From Undaria pinnatifida (Eukaryota > Sar > Phaeophyceae > Laminariales > Alariaceae), in contig JABAKD010000005.1 of NCBI GenBank assembly GCA_012845835.1, positions 10,000,823 through 10,064,822 on the forward strand: DNA of 64,000 nucleotides. The letters are read 5' to 3'. A program made the position numbers and the translations under genes. The notes under the pieces were generated by a model. It saw nothing but the letters and a program-made list of their open reading frames with translations. It made no database searches and was not told where the DNA came from. This document shows, one piece after another, positions 1 through 11,250 of the stretch; position 1 is the first letter of the stretch; each line of letters opens with the position of its first letter.

Positions 1-271
1 TGGTACTACTCGTAATGCTGCTGTGTTACCTCGTATATTGCTGTGTAGGTTGCTGGCTGGCTGCTGTTTTGCCTTGCTTCATTTTTGTCGTGCCGTCTTG
101 TTTCACTTTAATTTTTGTTCTTGCCGTGGGTCTTTTCCGGGTCTTTTTCCCCCCCCCCATGCATAGTCACAATGATGCGTTTCTGTTTCCCACTTTCTTA
201 TGATTTATTTCCTTTTCGTTTTCGTTTGCGTTTTCTTTCTTGTTCTTTTCTTCTTTCTTCCTTGCAAGTAG

Positions 272-765
272 CCTGGTGCGTTGGTTTGCATATGTTTTGC
301 CCTTGTACTCATTGCGGTGCCAGCGAGTGCCAAATCACCTTTTGCTGTATTCCCAATATATCGGTATCCTGTTGTTTGTGACGACAGAGCTCATCTCTGT
401 ATAGGAGGCATCGGCACGGGCAATGTTGTGCTGGGTGTAGATGTGTGGAATCAGTTTTTCGAGGAACAGACACGCGCGTGTATTCGTAGCTCTGGGGCTG
501 TCACTACTGATAACCTGCCGACTAAATGGCGACTAGTATGTACGTAACGTGGGTAACGTGTTGTCCTGTTGTCGTTGTCTAGAAAGATCGGTCTGCTTAT
601 CTGCAATCGGCTGTATCCTACGTAAATGAAAACAGCAAAGTAGCGGCCACCGTCGAAAATGTCAGGAGACATGCATGTACCAAAGCCAAAGGCAAAAGGC
701 AAATCGCTCAACGCGCGCTATCAACGGTGCAGGGTCGAGTTTTCCACGCTAAAAGCTACGGGTAG
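272..765 (+). CDS. C-terminal two exons of an unrecognised gene (partial)
   Basis: Proposed exons are 272-535 and 583-765, joined by a 47-bp GT-AG intron (536-582) with a pyrimidine-rich end (ttgtcgttgtctag). The first exon follows a long pyrimidine tract ending in tag. Reading without splicing hits TAA at once; splicing restores a phase-0 frame that runs 60 codons to TAG at 763-765. The predicted peptide starts with a hydrophobic stretch (ALVCICFALVLIAVPA), passes a Gly-rich segment (GGIGTGNVVLGVDVWNQFF) and ends in a basic, Gln/Ala/Lys-rich helical tail (about residues 90-148). I do not recognise the family. The hydrophobic part could be a membrane segment or mistakenly translated intron. 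The gene would enter from beyond the left edge. A SINE-like insertion abuts its stop codon. Confidence 0.4.
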
Positions 766-1013
766 GGCCGGGTCGACATACACACGCACCCGTATACAAC
801 GGCAGCTTGCGCTGCCGGGGTTGTAACGAAGACCACTGATAGGGACAGCTTACGCTATACCTACAGTGGGACTCGAAGGGTGCGCCAGCTAGCGTTGGGC
901 TGCGAAAGCAACTGAGTTAAATCGACACACGACGCGTATGAAAATACGCGGGAGTGTGGTGAGCTAAAGCTTTATTTTTCCCCATCCGCCGGAGGATTAA
1001 AAAAAAAAAAAAA
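766..1013 (+). mobile_element. SINE-like retroelement, full copy with poly(A) tail and target-site duplication
   Basis: A 248-bp insertion ends in a run of about 19 A and is flanked by a perfect 15-bp direct repeat, aaaagctacgggtag, at 751-765 and 1014-1028. A 3' A tail plus a 15-bp duplication is the signature of target-primed reverse transcription. The body contains a short hairpin (cggcagc/gctgccg near 810) and no ORF. Its last 95 bp recur in reverse orientation at 19302-19408 and, degenerated, at 16090-16156. I could not identify clear Pol III A and B boxes, so the origin of the head (tRNA, 5S or other) is open. Confidence 0.8.
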
Positions 1014-1028
1014 AAAAGCTACGGGTAG

Positions 1029-1319
1029 CAATTGTTTGGTGCCAATCAACGTATTTTTTGGTAAACTTGCTGGGTTTGCTGGATGACAGCAAGGGGCGAA
1101 AGTGCTGTTTCCTGACATCCTGCTGTGACTACTACCTTTATGTGCACGAGTACTGCAGCTCTGTATTTGTGTTTTTTACTGCTGTTAATTTAATTTCCAC
1201 ACATGGACAACGAGCGCACCCAGTGCCCGTCGCGATTCATTATATCACTGATCATGCTATTCATATTAATAATGTATTCATCATGCTAACATGCCTGGTA
1301 CAAACTTTGTGGTAATATT
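1029..1319. other. Intergenic, no gene seen
   Basis: AT-rich sequence continuing the original 3' flank of the upstream gene after the duplicated target site. Only short ORFs without protein-like composition are present. Confidence 0.5.
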
Positions 1320-1500
1320 TTTTTCTTCTTTTTGTCTCTTCACCCCATTTATTGTCCTCGCACTATTCTCGCGCTCCCTCCCGGTAGTAACTACTCGTAG
1401 TAACTCAGATCCGGGGTCACAGAGCGGGCCCTCCTCCCCCCTCCCCACAAAACTACGAGACAAAACGAATAACGAGACATGGCCATGCAATACCGAACGT
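1320..1500 (-). mobile_element. SINE-B fragment (tail half)
   Basis: The segment matches in reverse orientation the tail half of the tRNA-headed SINE-B copies at 12.8 and 18.0 kb: a pyrimidine-rich end, then agtaactcagatccggggtc and the ccctcctc... block. The tRNA-like head is missing, and the right part is replaced by unrelated DNA. Confidence 0.5.
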
Positions 1501-1549
1501 GCTGAATAACAAACACACCCTGGACAAAAGGCTCCAGGTCAACAGGCAA

Positions 1550-3480
1550 TCGCTAGGATCCTATTCCAATAGGAGACCTATTGTTGCCCGCGATAGGTAT
1601 CGATGGGTACTTGTCGTAGCTTATTGGGGCCGGCAATGGGTATCAATTGGCATCTTCAATGACCTGTTGTTTGGCCTATGGCCTACTGCACCTATTCATC
1701 TGAACATATGATAAAACAAGTAGGTATCGACATTTTCAGGACGGTATTGTTTGGGCGATAGGATATTGGCGCTGAGAGACGGAACCTATGGGTTTGTCCG
1801 ATAGGTATCGGTATACCTATCACCAAACCTAAAGGAAAATAGGTATCGATAGACCGTTCACAATTATGTTGTTTTGGATCATAGTTATTGAGAGACCTTT
1901 CACCATTCTCTTGTTTCGGACAATAGTTATCGGTAGGTAGACCTTTCGCCATTTTATTGTTTCAGTGTTGCAGAGCAAAGGCGCTCGAATCGAAGACTGC
2001 CCGTCTAAGTACAGTAAACTCTAGTTCGCCATTCATCATCCACGCCGCACGCCCTTCCAGCCCAGCGGAGAATCCCCGAAAACGGCGCTGTCTGTCCTTG
2101 TTGTGCCCTAAGAAGCCCAAGGCAGATGGTCTCAACAACAAGGTGGTGATCACTACTTTTGTGTGTTCGATGCGAAGCTCAAGCCTGCAGTGCTTTAGAG
2201 CGATCTGTTTGTGAGCCGTTCAGTTCCTTCTTATACCTTGGATAGTGCCCTATCGAGTAGGCTATTGGGCCAACAATAGGTCGGCAACTATGAGGATCGT
2301 TACCTATCGCGGGGCACAATAGCTCGGCTTCGGGGTCTATCGATAGGTATTGCAAGCAACAGTAGGGTTAGAGCAGTGGCCACAACAGCCTGTTGTGCGA
2401 CCGATATGTTTGCAAAGGTGTATACCGATTGGTATCTTGGGCACCAACATTATTTGAAAATGACTCCCAACAGGCTATCGTTCGAACAATACCTTTTTAT
2501 CGCCACCAATCCATACCTATTGGTTAAAGCGGTACGTCTGCGATGATATCGATCGAGGCCTATTGCTCAATGTAATAGGTTTGCAAGGGTATCGATCGAT
2601 GCCTATTGCCCAATTTAATAGTTCTCGAGGGTATCGATCGGTACCTGCTGACAATTTAATAGATATATTTGCAAGAGTTTCGATCAATATCTACTGCTTG
2701 TAAATGTATACCCTCGTACTCCTTAAAACATACATATACGTACCGTACCCTAGGCTGTCATTGTTTGAATACCTTTGGGTGATATATAGCAATAATGTGT
2801 ATCTCGACCTACTCGTTGCCTTCTGTTTCAAAACAGCAGATTGACGGTACTACCTGGTATTGAATTAAAATTTAATCTATCGATAGGCTTGTGAGAATCT
2901 CAATCGATATGTAAGGAAAGGAAGCAGTACGTCGATACAAGGGGATGTGAGGAAAGGAAATAGGGAAATGGTTGGCAGAGGATACCACTGCTTTATGGAG
3001 CGAGTATTCGACTTCATAGATACTAGTGCTGTATGGAGGGATACTTGATTTACATCGGAACGGCATCTACGCTATTTTGTCGGAAGGCAATAATAATAAC
3101 GTATCGATACTGAATTAATAGATACGACACTTTCACGCACCTATTAGTCAGTGATAGGTATCGATGGATAGTGTGACATGACTATTGTAAGAACAATACC
3201 CTATTGCGCCGATTTGCCAGAACCTATTGGTGGAAGAAATTGGTCTCGATATTCACACACCTATCGTAAGAGCAATAGTCCATTGTACCAATTTATCGGG
3301 ACCTATTGGTCCAAGCAATGGGTATAGATCGACAAATTCGCCCACCTATCGAAGGTGTCAGCAGGCATCGATATGCAATACCCCAACCTATTGACATTAA
3401 TTAGGCATATTCGATAGGCTATTGTCCGGGGTGTGCTGAATATGAAAAGCGAACAAGCTATTGATAGTAAACCAGATAAC
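1550..3480. repeat. AT-rich satellite-like tract of ataggtatcgat / cctattg words
   Basis: About 1.9 kb is built from irregular reiterations of short words such as ataggtatcgat, cctattg and their reverse complements, separated by 20-60 bp. Because ATCGAT is palindromic and both orientations occur, the tract has many small inverted repeats. There is no constant period and no credible ORF. A GC-richer island at 1965-2210 interrupts it and shows no recognisable product. Confidence 0.6.
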
Positions 3481-3499
3481 TTGCATAAGAGACGTAACA

Positions 3500-4130
3500 A
3501 AAGATAGCGAACAAGATAACAGCAGTTTAATGGGAGCAGTGCGTAATATAAGGAATATAATGGGATATCAGGAGGGAGGGAAGAGGTACCATCTCAAATA
3601 TCGGGTATTGTTAGCACTCGTACTCGTAAGGAGGTTTGGCCATGCAATGCCGAACTTGCTGGATACGAAAAGCGAAACACACACGAGCCAGCGAGACAAC
3701 TTGCAGGAGAGAAAGACAAAGAAGAAAGAAGAAGGAAAAGTAAAAAAGAGGTAAAAGGAAGGAAAGATAAATAAAAGCGGCACATGGAGGGGAGGGAAGA
3801 GGTACCGAGAAAGACGAAATTGAATGAAACAGTAAGAAACAGATGTTTTGGATTTTGCTCACAAATCGCCACCTAACGCACACACGTATGTTGGATTTTG
3901 TTTAATATTGGCCACCCTATGAAGTGAAGTACCCTATTACTACTTTGATAAAGTAGACCAAACCGATACCCTACTACCTCCTAGTAAAGCATCAATTAAT
4001 TAGAGGTTATTCGTACATCAAAGTGTTCAGATAATTATTGGTTTAATTGGTTATGCATGATAGGTAACGTAATGCAATGCCATCTTATATTAGGTTTCGA
4101 TTTGTGAACTTGCTAAAGACGGGCGATCGA
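3500..4130. other. Repeat-poor intergenic stretch
   Basis: The stretch includes a purine-rich patch (3690-3790: gaaagacaaagaagaaagaag type) resembling the GA/AC tandem array at 10.88-11.25 kb. The rest is AT-rich. No gene is supported. Confidence 0.4.
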
Positions 4131-4206
4131 TGTAGCACGCAGCTTGTAAACATGATTATCGACCCTAATTTCGTCGAACTCACAGCTGACGTCGTTAAAA
4201 TATATA
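4131..4206 (+). repeat. Dispersed repeat R1, copy 1
   Basis: About 75 bp with the family core gcagcttg...gatga...cgaa.ttcgtcgaactcac.gctgacgtc.ttaaaatat. The same block occurs at least eight times in the window in both orientations, always ending in an AAATAT-rich tract. Confidence 0.65.
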
Positions 4207-4614
4207 TAAAAAAAACAAGGCAAAAGACGGAAACGACGTGGATCAAAACCAAACGGCGTCGGAGCAGCACCGAGTCTGGGTTCCGAGTGCAACTGCTGTA
4301 GCATACCATAGGAACCGCATCATTGCCACATGGTATATCACCTGCTTACTGCTGTATTTGATTGCAACGGTGCCCATACGGCCGTCACCGCCTTCACACC
4401 TCGACCGCAAGCAGATTCAAGTAGTGCTCGCATTTGCGGCAGGAAGACTAACGTTTTTTACTCCTTCTTATTAGTGTTTCCGGGTTCTCGATAGCTCCTT
4501 TACTTCAAGTTTTGATGATGTGGTGACCCTTTAGGTGCCCGAGTGAAATATGTGTATACAGCACTATACAGAGTATACAGCGCCCGGCACGTTTGATATT
4601 TAGGGCTGTGAGAG

Positions 4615-4990
4615 GGCTGGACTTGCCTTAACGCCTCTAAAACTGGAGAGCCTTTTTTTACGGGAGAAGTTCTTGCAATTTATGTAGTTTTTTTTTTAGG
4701 CTCTAAAGGGACGCTGAGCCTATTTTATCTGGTGCAGTTGCTCTGATGGGGCGACGCAGTAAGGGTCAGTTTTAACGATTAAAAATGAATTCAATTTGGG
4801 AAAAGTGTAGAACCTAGTTTGGATTGGATTGGTCTAATGAACAAATAATGCTCTTCCCGATGTTAAAGCCGGGGGGAGAAAAAACAAAATAAACCGCCTA
4901 CCATACATATGATGGAGCAGTATAGTGGAAACTACAGTAATACATTTTATAAAATAGATGTGATGTTTGATCTAGCTCAAAATTCCCCAC
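4615..4990. other. Intergenic, no gene seen
   Basis: The start (4620-4760) is weakly similar to the TTAA-flanked MITE family (gccttaacgcctctaaaactgg... and gctctaaaggg), but the right TTAA end is lost. No coding sequence is supported. Confidence 0.3.
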
Positions 4991-5158
4991 CTGATGTATA
5001 AATACCAACACTTACCATTATAGTGGACAAAAATAGGACCCCTCCCAATAAAAACTCACTCATATAGTATATTACAAGTACTAACAACGCAGCTTGCAAA
5101 GATGAGTATTGACCTGAAATTCGTCGAACTTACGGCTGACGTCCTTGGAATATTTTTT
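4991..5158 (+). repeat. Dispersed repeat R1, copy 2 (extended)
   Basis: It contains the R1 core plus about 90 bp of upstream sequence (ataccaac...ccattatagtgga, acccctccca...aaaactcac, gta.attacaagtac.aac) that is shared with 7774-7990. R1 is therefore the 3' part of a longer element. Confidence 0.65.
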
Positions 5159-5406
5159 ATACAACAATACGCACCTTCACCCAAGAATATGATTTCGGCA
5201 TTTATGAAATTGGAGTTGGACTGAATAAAGGAAGTTCCGAAACACTTTTTCGTTCGAAAATTAAATCCAATTTTGGGAGTTGGCCCAACTTAAGGTGGCA
5301 TATTCGCGGTGGGACAACACACCCGGGCCTGCCACGATTTTTGGCCGCTTCGACAACGACGGTCGAGGCGATAAAACTCGAACCTCAACGAGACGCGATC
5401 GTGTCA

Positions 5407-5469
5407 ATGGCCGCGCCCACGCCTACAGACCGTAGAACATCCTACCCCAGCGGTGGCATCTCAAGAAAG
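5407..5469 (+). CDS. Candidate first coding exon of the large PHD gene
   Basis: An ATG in good context (tcaATGG) inside a GC-rich island (5280-5720) opens 21 codons, MAAPTPTDRRTSYPSGGISR plus Lys, ending AAG|gtcatg in phase 0. That phase matches the next candidate exon at 6892. The donor is weak (GTCA), and the link to the downstream gene is only by phase and strand. The GC island could instead be promoter or an unrelated short ORF; longer open frames cover it on both strands. Confidence 0.22.
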
Positions 5470-5989
5470 GTCATGGTGGCCGCGATCACATTTTTTTAAC
5501 CAGCTTGCTCGGCCAAGCCGCACGAAAACCAACCCAACGAGCCCAAAACACGAGCTTTCGCTCAAGAGTTCGTTAGCTTCGTTGCGATCGCTGTTCCGCG
5601 CCCGGCGTTTTGAGGCAGCCTCCACCCACCCGAGAGACCCTGAAGGTGATGGCTTCTTAGCCTGGGCCGCCAAAGGAGAGGCTGAGGGTGGCACGCATGC
5701 GACGACGCAAGCCATCGCTCTCATCTACTCTCGTCGGTGTTCGTCAGCAGGGCGTTGTGTGACTTGCTGCGTTATTCTGATTTCCCACGTGTTTAAAGCA
5801 AAATGCTCCCTTTGCTCGATGATAGGAAGCAAATAATATGTTTTCGCGAAATTAAATCGAAATTGGAACCCCCCCCCCCTTTTTCTTAAACCGTTAAAAC
5901 TGGCCCTAAGCCAACCGACTGGCAAGAACAGGTTATTTGCATAGGTATCATATGAAGTGATGTAACATATTTTACACCGAGTAACGCGC

Positions 5990-6060
5990 AGCGTATCACA
6001 CACAGCTTGCAAGCACGTGTTTGGACGAAATCTTCGCTCTCACATTTGGAGTGCATCTTT
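5990..6060 (+). repeat. Dispersed repeat R2 fragment
   Basis: The segment tatcaca.acagcttgcaa...ggacgaaatctt is a diverged relative of R1 and is shared with 43.1 and 55.6 kb, where it sits next to cgcgcgatcgga-type sequence. Confidence 0.35.
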
Positions 6061-6099
6061 TTTACGTATTACAATTTAAACACGTCGAGAACTACGTGT

Positions 6100-6720
6100 C
6101 GGTATGGGGCCTAAGGCGGTGTTCTGCAAAGGGATTTCGGCGGCCCTAATCGTATCTAGGGAGTTGTATGCAGGGTTACAGTCGTGCCATCCTATTTCAA
6201 CCGCCCCTTTATCAAGTGGCTGCCTTATTCTAACTGCCTTATATTGGCCCCACTATGTATCGTCAAACGCACTGAGAGCGACCAACGCAGGTCAGATACA
6301 AGAGCGTAGAACTCCGCATATTACCGCACGCAACTCGCTGTTGTGATGGCCTTCAAAAGTTTCGATGTCTCTAATCGACCTGTCATTTTTTGTCCGTACC
6401 CAAAAACGCAAGGATCGCGCGCAACGAGGATGTCATAGCCAACTGATACTTAATCGGTGACTTATAGCTAGCCAACTCACTGGCCTAGCGATCACGCGAT
6501 CATGGCGTGATGAGCAGCAGGACGATTGCTGTAAATAGTTGAAACATGTACTGCCAACTTTACTGACGGTCCTTCACATGAGATGGTTGTGTGTTCCCAT
6601 CCGCATCCAGGACACGCCCAGTGCTCATGTTGATTTCTTCATCCTATCGTAGAATGTATACTTGAACACAATATGTTCACTGGAGAAATATCGTCGTACT
6701 CACGCCCTTTTGTTTAACGA
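6100..6720. other. No gene recognised
   Basis: An 80-codon ATG frame at 6104-6346 has no recognisable domain, low-complexity pattern or splice support. I see no other structure before the pyrimidine tract at 6729. Confidence 0.35.
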
Positions 6721-6728
6721 AGCCAGAT

Positions 6729-6831
6729 CTCCCCCCCTCCCCCCCCCCCCTCCCTGTCTGTCTGTCTGTCTCCCTCCATCCCTCCCTCCCTCCCTCCCCC
6801 CCTCCCTCCCTTCTTGCCCCCCCCCCCCGTC
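6729..6831 (+). repeat. C/T-only simple repeat, possible extended polypyrimidine tract
   Basis: About 100 bp of CCCT/CTGT/CCCC repeats. It lies just upstream of the candidate exon at 6892 and would serve as an unusually long polypyrimidine tract for its acceptor. Alternatively it is simply a microsatellite. Confidence 0.6.
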
Positions 6832-6891
6832 CGGCCTCCGGGCATCGACATTTCCGCGGTTTGCGCGACCAATCCTTACGGTGGTGAGCAG

Positions 6892-7095
6892 CAGGGGGCA
6901 AGGGCAGCCATCGTCGCTACTGCCACCGCTGCCGTCGCCGCCGCTGTCGCTGCCGCTGCTCCGGGCACCCTGGGACCTCCTACCCAGGACAACGTTCAAC
7001 CTGGATACGATGGTGTCGAGACGCGCACCCGACAGACGCCTTGGGCCAACACAATTGATGAGGAAATCTTGAGGTTGGAGGGCCGGCTGTGGAAG
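6892..7095 (+). CDS. Candidate 5' exon of the large PHD gene (Ala-rich, then helical)
   Basis: The acceptor ggtgagcag at 6891 opens 68 codons ending CTGTGGAAG|gtgtgt, phase 0 at both ends. The peptide is an Ala/Val-rich run, then a linker, then ...PWANTIDEEILRLEGRLWK. Joined in phase to the exon at 17055 it continues a charged amphipathic helix (ILRLEGRLWK + VETKVTKKLQ), which is the main argument for the link. This implies a 9,959-bp intron. No in-frame ATG exists here, so the start codon lies upstream. Confidence 0.42.
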
Positions 7096-7671
7096 GTGTG
7101 TGCTTCTCTTGACACCCCTTGACGAACAGAGCAACATTTTCCTCATAAGAGAGGAAAAATTAGGCACCTGAGCTGTGAGATCGACCAAAAAGGATTTTGA
7201 TATCAAAACCATTCATGATGTGGTCTAAACTACAAACTCGTTTGGACTGGTTGGTGTTACTCTCCCGGTTGCCGGCGCCGTGGCTAAATGATAGCAACTA
7301 GGGTTTTCTCTATTTTTTTTTGGCGTTTTTGGGTTTATGCCAGAGCTCTTACCGGTATATAGATACACGTCTGTGTCCCCTTTCTTCGGCTTGCGACACT
7401 CCCAGTAGCTCAAGCCAATCACTTCCTGAAAAGGAACCTTGTATCTGGTGTGTACGCAATCGGCTGACCCCTTGTCTTGAGTTTGTAAAAGCAACAGCGG
7501 AAGCAACCAACCACACCGCAAGATGCAGAAGGAAGACAGCGACACCTCCAGCCACAACAAGAACAGCCTTTCATATCGTCAGATAGCAAGAACAAAACAA
7601 CAGCGAGTGGCTGTGTGTTGGCTGGACTTGATGTCTTGTTATTCTGGTTGTTTTTAGTTGGCCGGCTAAAT

Positions 7672-7773
7672 AAGCCACACAGTGTATCACAAGTACCAAC
7701 AACGCAGCTTGCAAAGATGACTATTGACCCGAAATTCGTCGAACTCACGGCTAACGTTCTTAAAACACATTTA
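7672..7773 (+). repeat. Dispersed repeat R1, copy 3
   Basis: The R1 core (gcttgcaaagatgactattgacc, then gaaattcgtcgaactcacgg) follows cacagtgtatcacaagtacc and ends in aaaacacattt. It is directly followed by another R1 copy in tandem. Confidence 0.65.
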
Positions 7774-7990
7774 TAAAATACCAACCCCAACCATTTATAG
7801 TGGAGAAAATCAATATATATATACTTCAGTATATTATACTGAGTATTTCTTTTTAAACAAAATAATATGACCCCTCCCACTAAGAAAAACTCACCCACAC
7901 AGTATACTACAAGTATCAACGACTCAGCTTGCAAAGATGAGTATTGACCCGAAATTCGTCGAACTCACGGCTGACGTCCTTGAAATATTA
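7774..7990 (+). repeat. Dispersed repeat R1, copy 4 (extended)
   Basis: Extended R1 element matching 4991-5158 along its length, including the acccctccca...aaaactcac block and the gaaattcgtcgaactcacgg core. It contains a small AT-rich insertion near 7813-7860. Confidence 0.65.
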
Positions 7991-8394
7991 TCGTGTAATG
8001 AGCCAAGTAGCTGATTTTTGCAAGTATTTTGCTTGATGTTAAGCACATTTGAGAGCCACAAATGCAACCAAATACGAACAAAGGCGCAAAGTGCAAAACT
8101 TTAGACATTTCCGCTCGCAACTATCTTTTAGGAACGGATACCTTCCGTGTAACATGTCATGTATCATGGTTGTCTATCTAATAACCAGTAGGCGACTTGT
8201 CGTCGGCCAACTTGAGTTATATACATTATTGGACATTTCTCACCATGTTACCCCAATGACGTCGTTAGGGAACACTTCGACTGGTGTTTCGTATGGGTTA
8301 GGGTAAGGGTTAGCTAGCATGGTTGAAAAAGCACAAAAATGTAGGGCACCCGCCAACTTACACCCCTACACAGCAGTTTTTATATATATATATT
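7991..8394. other. No gene; short telomere-like tract
   Basis: AT-rich DNA with gggttagggtaagggttag at 8296-8314, an imperfect TTAGGG-like tract. No ORF of interest. Confidence 0.4.
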
Positions 8395-8560
8395 TTGTCC
8401 TTCTTATCATGTAAACATGTAAACCGGTACGTTTTTTCTTTTTCTCCAGCTCTCCCTTCTTTTTCGTGACTCAGATCCCGCCCGGGTTCACGTAGGTTGT
8501 ACTCTTCCTCCCACCGCACCACTGGGTGCACATGCGTTTCATCTCGAGAAGAGTTCAACA
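8395..8560 (-). mobile_element. SINE-B fragment, degenerate
   Basis: It carries the reverse-orientation SINE-B tail landmarks in order: pyrimidine tract, gtgactcagatcc, gggttcac and tctcgagaagag. The copy is diverged and lacks a head. Confidence 0.4.
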
Positions 8561-8673
8561 GTTTGTTTCCTTGTAGAACGGCGTTGAATCGTAGTTTTGC
8601 GGCCCATGTTTAGCACAGCTCTTTGCGCTTTATTCCGGGTACGTCCCTGCCACGGCCACCAGGGCTGCTTCGT

Positions 8674-8994
8674 ATTTTTTTTTGGCTCGTCCCACCTGTT
8701 ATCGTCGCACTTTTTCTTCCTCCTTCTCCCTCCCCAGAAGTAACCCGCTCAGACCCGGGGTCATCAAGCAGGCTCTTCCCTCTCCATCCTCACTACGGTA
8801 CGCACGTTCTTTTTTATGGCGAGAAGAATCAGCACTTTTTTCCCTCGTCGACTACCGTCGAATTGTGCGTACCCACCCTTTAGCGCTCTCGGCAGTTGGT
8901 GTGTCAAGAAAAAAAAAAGATCATACCGAGATTTGAAGCCCTGGCTCCAGCGTTGTGTACGAGATTAACCACTATTTATGCCACCGGGGCGACG
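8674..8994 (-). mobile_element. SINE-B, tRNA-headed SINE copy
   Basis: In reverse orientation, a T-rich tail (8674) precedes the SINE-B body (tcagacccggggtcatcaag, ggcgagaagaatc, ctcgtcgactaccgtcgaat) and a diverged tRNA-like head ending near 8994 (gccaccggggcgac). The head box sequences are decayed, suggesting an old copy. Confidence 0.6.
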
Positions 8995-9059
8995 GGTGGA
9001 CTCGCGTAAGTCGACGCTGTAGTCGTGAGCTTTTTGGACATGTTCGCACACCTCAGACA

Positions 9060-9310
9060 GACCATCATCTAAATCATACAGATCATCTAGATCGTACAAA
9101 TCATATAGATCATACAGATCATACAGATTGTATGATCTAGATAATCTACAGTACATCCCGTATCTGCTGTTATGAAGTGTTATGCTGGATCTGCGTCTAT
9201 AGATTACAGAGCTATGCCAGGAAGCATGAGCTAGATCAGACAGATCGTGCGGCTCCAACCGTGTAATACGAGCTAAACCATACAGATCATGCAGATCTTC
9301 CCTGAAATAT
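9060..9310. repeat. GATCTA/GATCATACA-rich array
   Basis: Irregular tandem words of the type atcatacagatcatctagatc. Related arrays occur at 10.0-10.2, 53.7-53.9 and 54.8-54.9 kb. GATC and TCTAGA are palindromic, so the array can fold on itself. Confidence 0.6.
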
Positions 9311-10009
9311 CTAGATCAAGTAGGGATGGGTGATCTGTGGGACATGTGCGTGTTCCCCCTCTCAAGTCCCAAGGGAGGTAACAGGCGTTTGTACGTGTTT
9401 GGGCCCGAAAAATTCCGTTGGGGGGCCTCGAACTTGTCCCATCGACGTTAGCAGTTACGCGGCGGGTTCTCGTAGAGCTGCTGTAGGGTAAACGCGATAG
9501 GCTGTAGAAGTATACGGGGTACTTGATGTGCTGTCAGTTTACTGGCATAGTACCTGTATAACAGTACACTACTGGGCACTATTAATAGGTATACTGTGAG
9601 TGTTTTGGCGTAGTGTATGTTCGAGCATACCTTACACTGCCAGTATACTGGCGTAGTATACACTCCAGTATACCACACATCGGACATACCAGATCCCTAT
9701 AGATGAGCTGTTGATCTGTTGCGTTCAGGGTAGACATAAGTCCCGCACCTATACGATCTGCATGGCCTAAATATTGTTACCGCGTGTGGTGAGGGAGAAA
9801 AAACAAAAAACTGGCAGACAGGGGGGTACTAGCTATTAAAAAAAAGGTTTCACACAAAATAGTTTTCTCGATTCGTACAGAAATCACGACGCTCCGATTT
9901 TTTCTTCGTTTTGAGCTTTCTAGAAGTGTGACTCTTTTTTCTCTTTTTTCTGCTCCCCTGGGTGTGCAGCTGTATGATCTGGATGGTATACACGGTACGC
10001 GTTTTTTAG

Positions 10010-10200
10010 GTTGGATCTGAACTGCACAGATCCTATACAGGTCCTAACGACACTGACGACCGATATAGGATCTAGATTATCTAGATGATCTAGATGACCC
10101 TGTGTTACCTAGATGATCTATGTGATCTTTATGATATGTATAATCTAGATTAAATGATCTAGATCTAGATTATCTGGATTATGTAGATTATCTAGATCGC
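10010..10200. repeat. GATCTA-rich array
   Basis: About 190 bp of gatctagat/tatctagat words, like the array at 9.06 kb. No coding content. Confidence 0.6.
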
Positions 10201-10879
10201 GATACGCCTCATGTGTCCGATGTGTGCAGTATACTCTCGCAGAAGTGAGGAGGACTCCGGTAAATACGTGCCTGGGTACCGCTCTCGACGCCCCTTGACG
10301 AACAGGTAGGCAGTTGTTGTGTTGCTACAGGAGTAGAGGTGGGCACCGGATACCGTTTTCGAAAAACCGAAAATTGGACAGGAGTCCTTGTTATGATGAA
10401 AATTCGAACACCGAATCACCGAAAACCGGACGGGAGGCCATGCTATGATAAGTAGTCGAAAGAACAGATAAACCTTTTTTTGTTTGATGTTAGGGTCCAG
10501 CATATTGGTAACCAGGGGTGTGATTTCCTCCCGCCCCATCGATTTTCACCTTGCTGTGTACTCTCAAGGGCGTATTTGGTTCTGTTCGTCACCTTGTGAG
10601 CCCAGCTTTGACTCAGTCGATTTTGTATCCAAGTCATTGCTGCAGGCTCGTGTTGTATCTCATAGATGGGTGCTTACAGTAATACTATCCTGAAGTATGT
10701 AATAGTTGTGACAGCCGTCTGTTTTGCAGTTTTATGCCGGTTTTCTGCAAACCCCGGTTAACCGTTTTTTCCTCCATCGTATCCGGTACACACAAGCTCT
10801 ATTAATTACCGGTACGTAGCTACAGTAGTAGTGCGTTATACCTGTAGTAGGCTGGGTGCCTTCGCAGTCACACACTATT

Positions 10880-11250
10880 GTGGTAACAGTAACAAGCGAG
10901 AGGACAAAAAAAAGAAGTTAGCGATAGAAAGTGAACAAAACAAGCGAGACGTAAAAGAGCAAAACAATGAAACGAGCGGGTGCCTTCGCAGTTATACTAT
11001 TATGGTAAAAGTAACAAGCGAGAGGACAGAAAAAAGAAGGTAGCGATAAGAAAGTGAACAAACAAGGGAGACGTAAAAACGCAAAAGAATTAAACGAGCG
11101 AGAGAGGACAAAACGAAAAAAATAGCGGTAAGAAAGTGAACAAACAAGCGAGACGTAAAAAGCTAAACAATGAAACGAGCGAGAGGACAGAAGGAAGAAA
11201 ATAGCGACAAGAAAGTAAAACGACAAGCGAGAAGAAGTAAAGCAAAGCAA
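10880..11250. repeat. Imperfect tandem repeat, acaagcgagaggacaaaa... units
   Basis: Four to five degenerate units contain aacaagcgagaggaca, agcgataagaaagtgaacaa and caagcgagacgtaaaa. The first two units also include tgccttcgcagt and atggtaaaagtaac. The array is strongly purine-rich on this strand. Open frames on the minus strand here are by-products of the low complexity. Confidence 0.6.

Noticed and set aside
5453..5836. 127-codon frame in the GC island
   Set aside because: No ATG start and no recognisable domain; overlapping frames are open on both strands.
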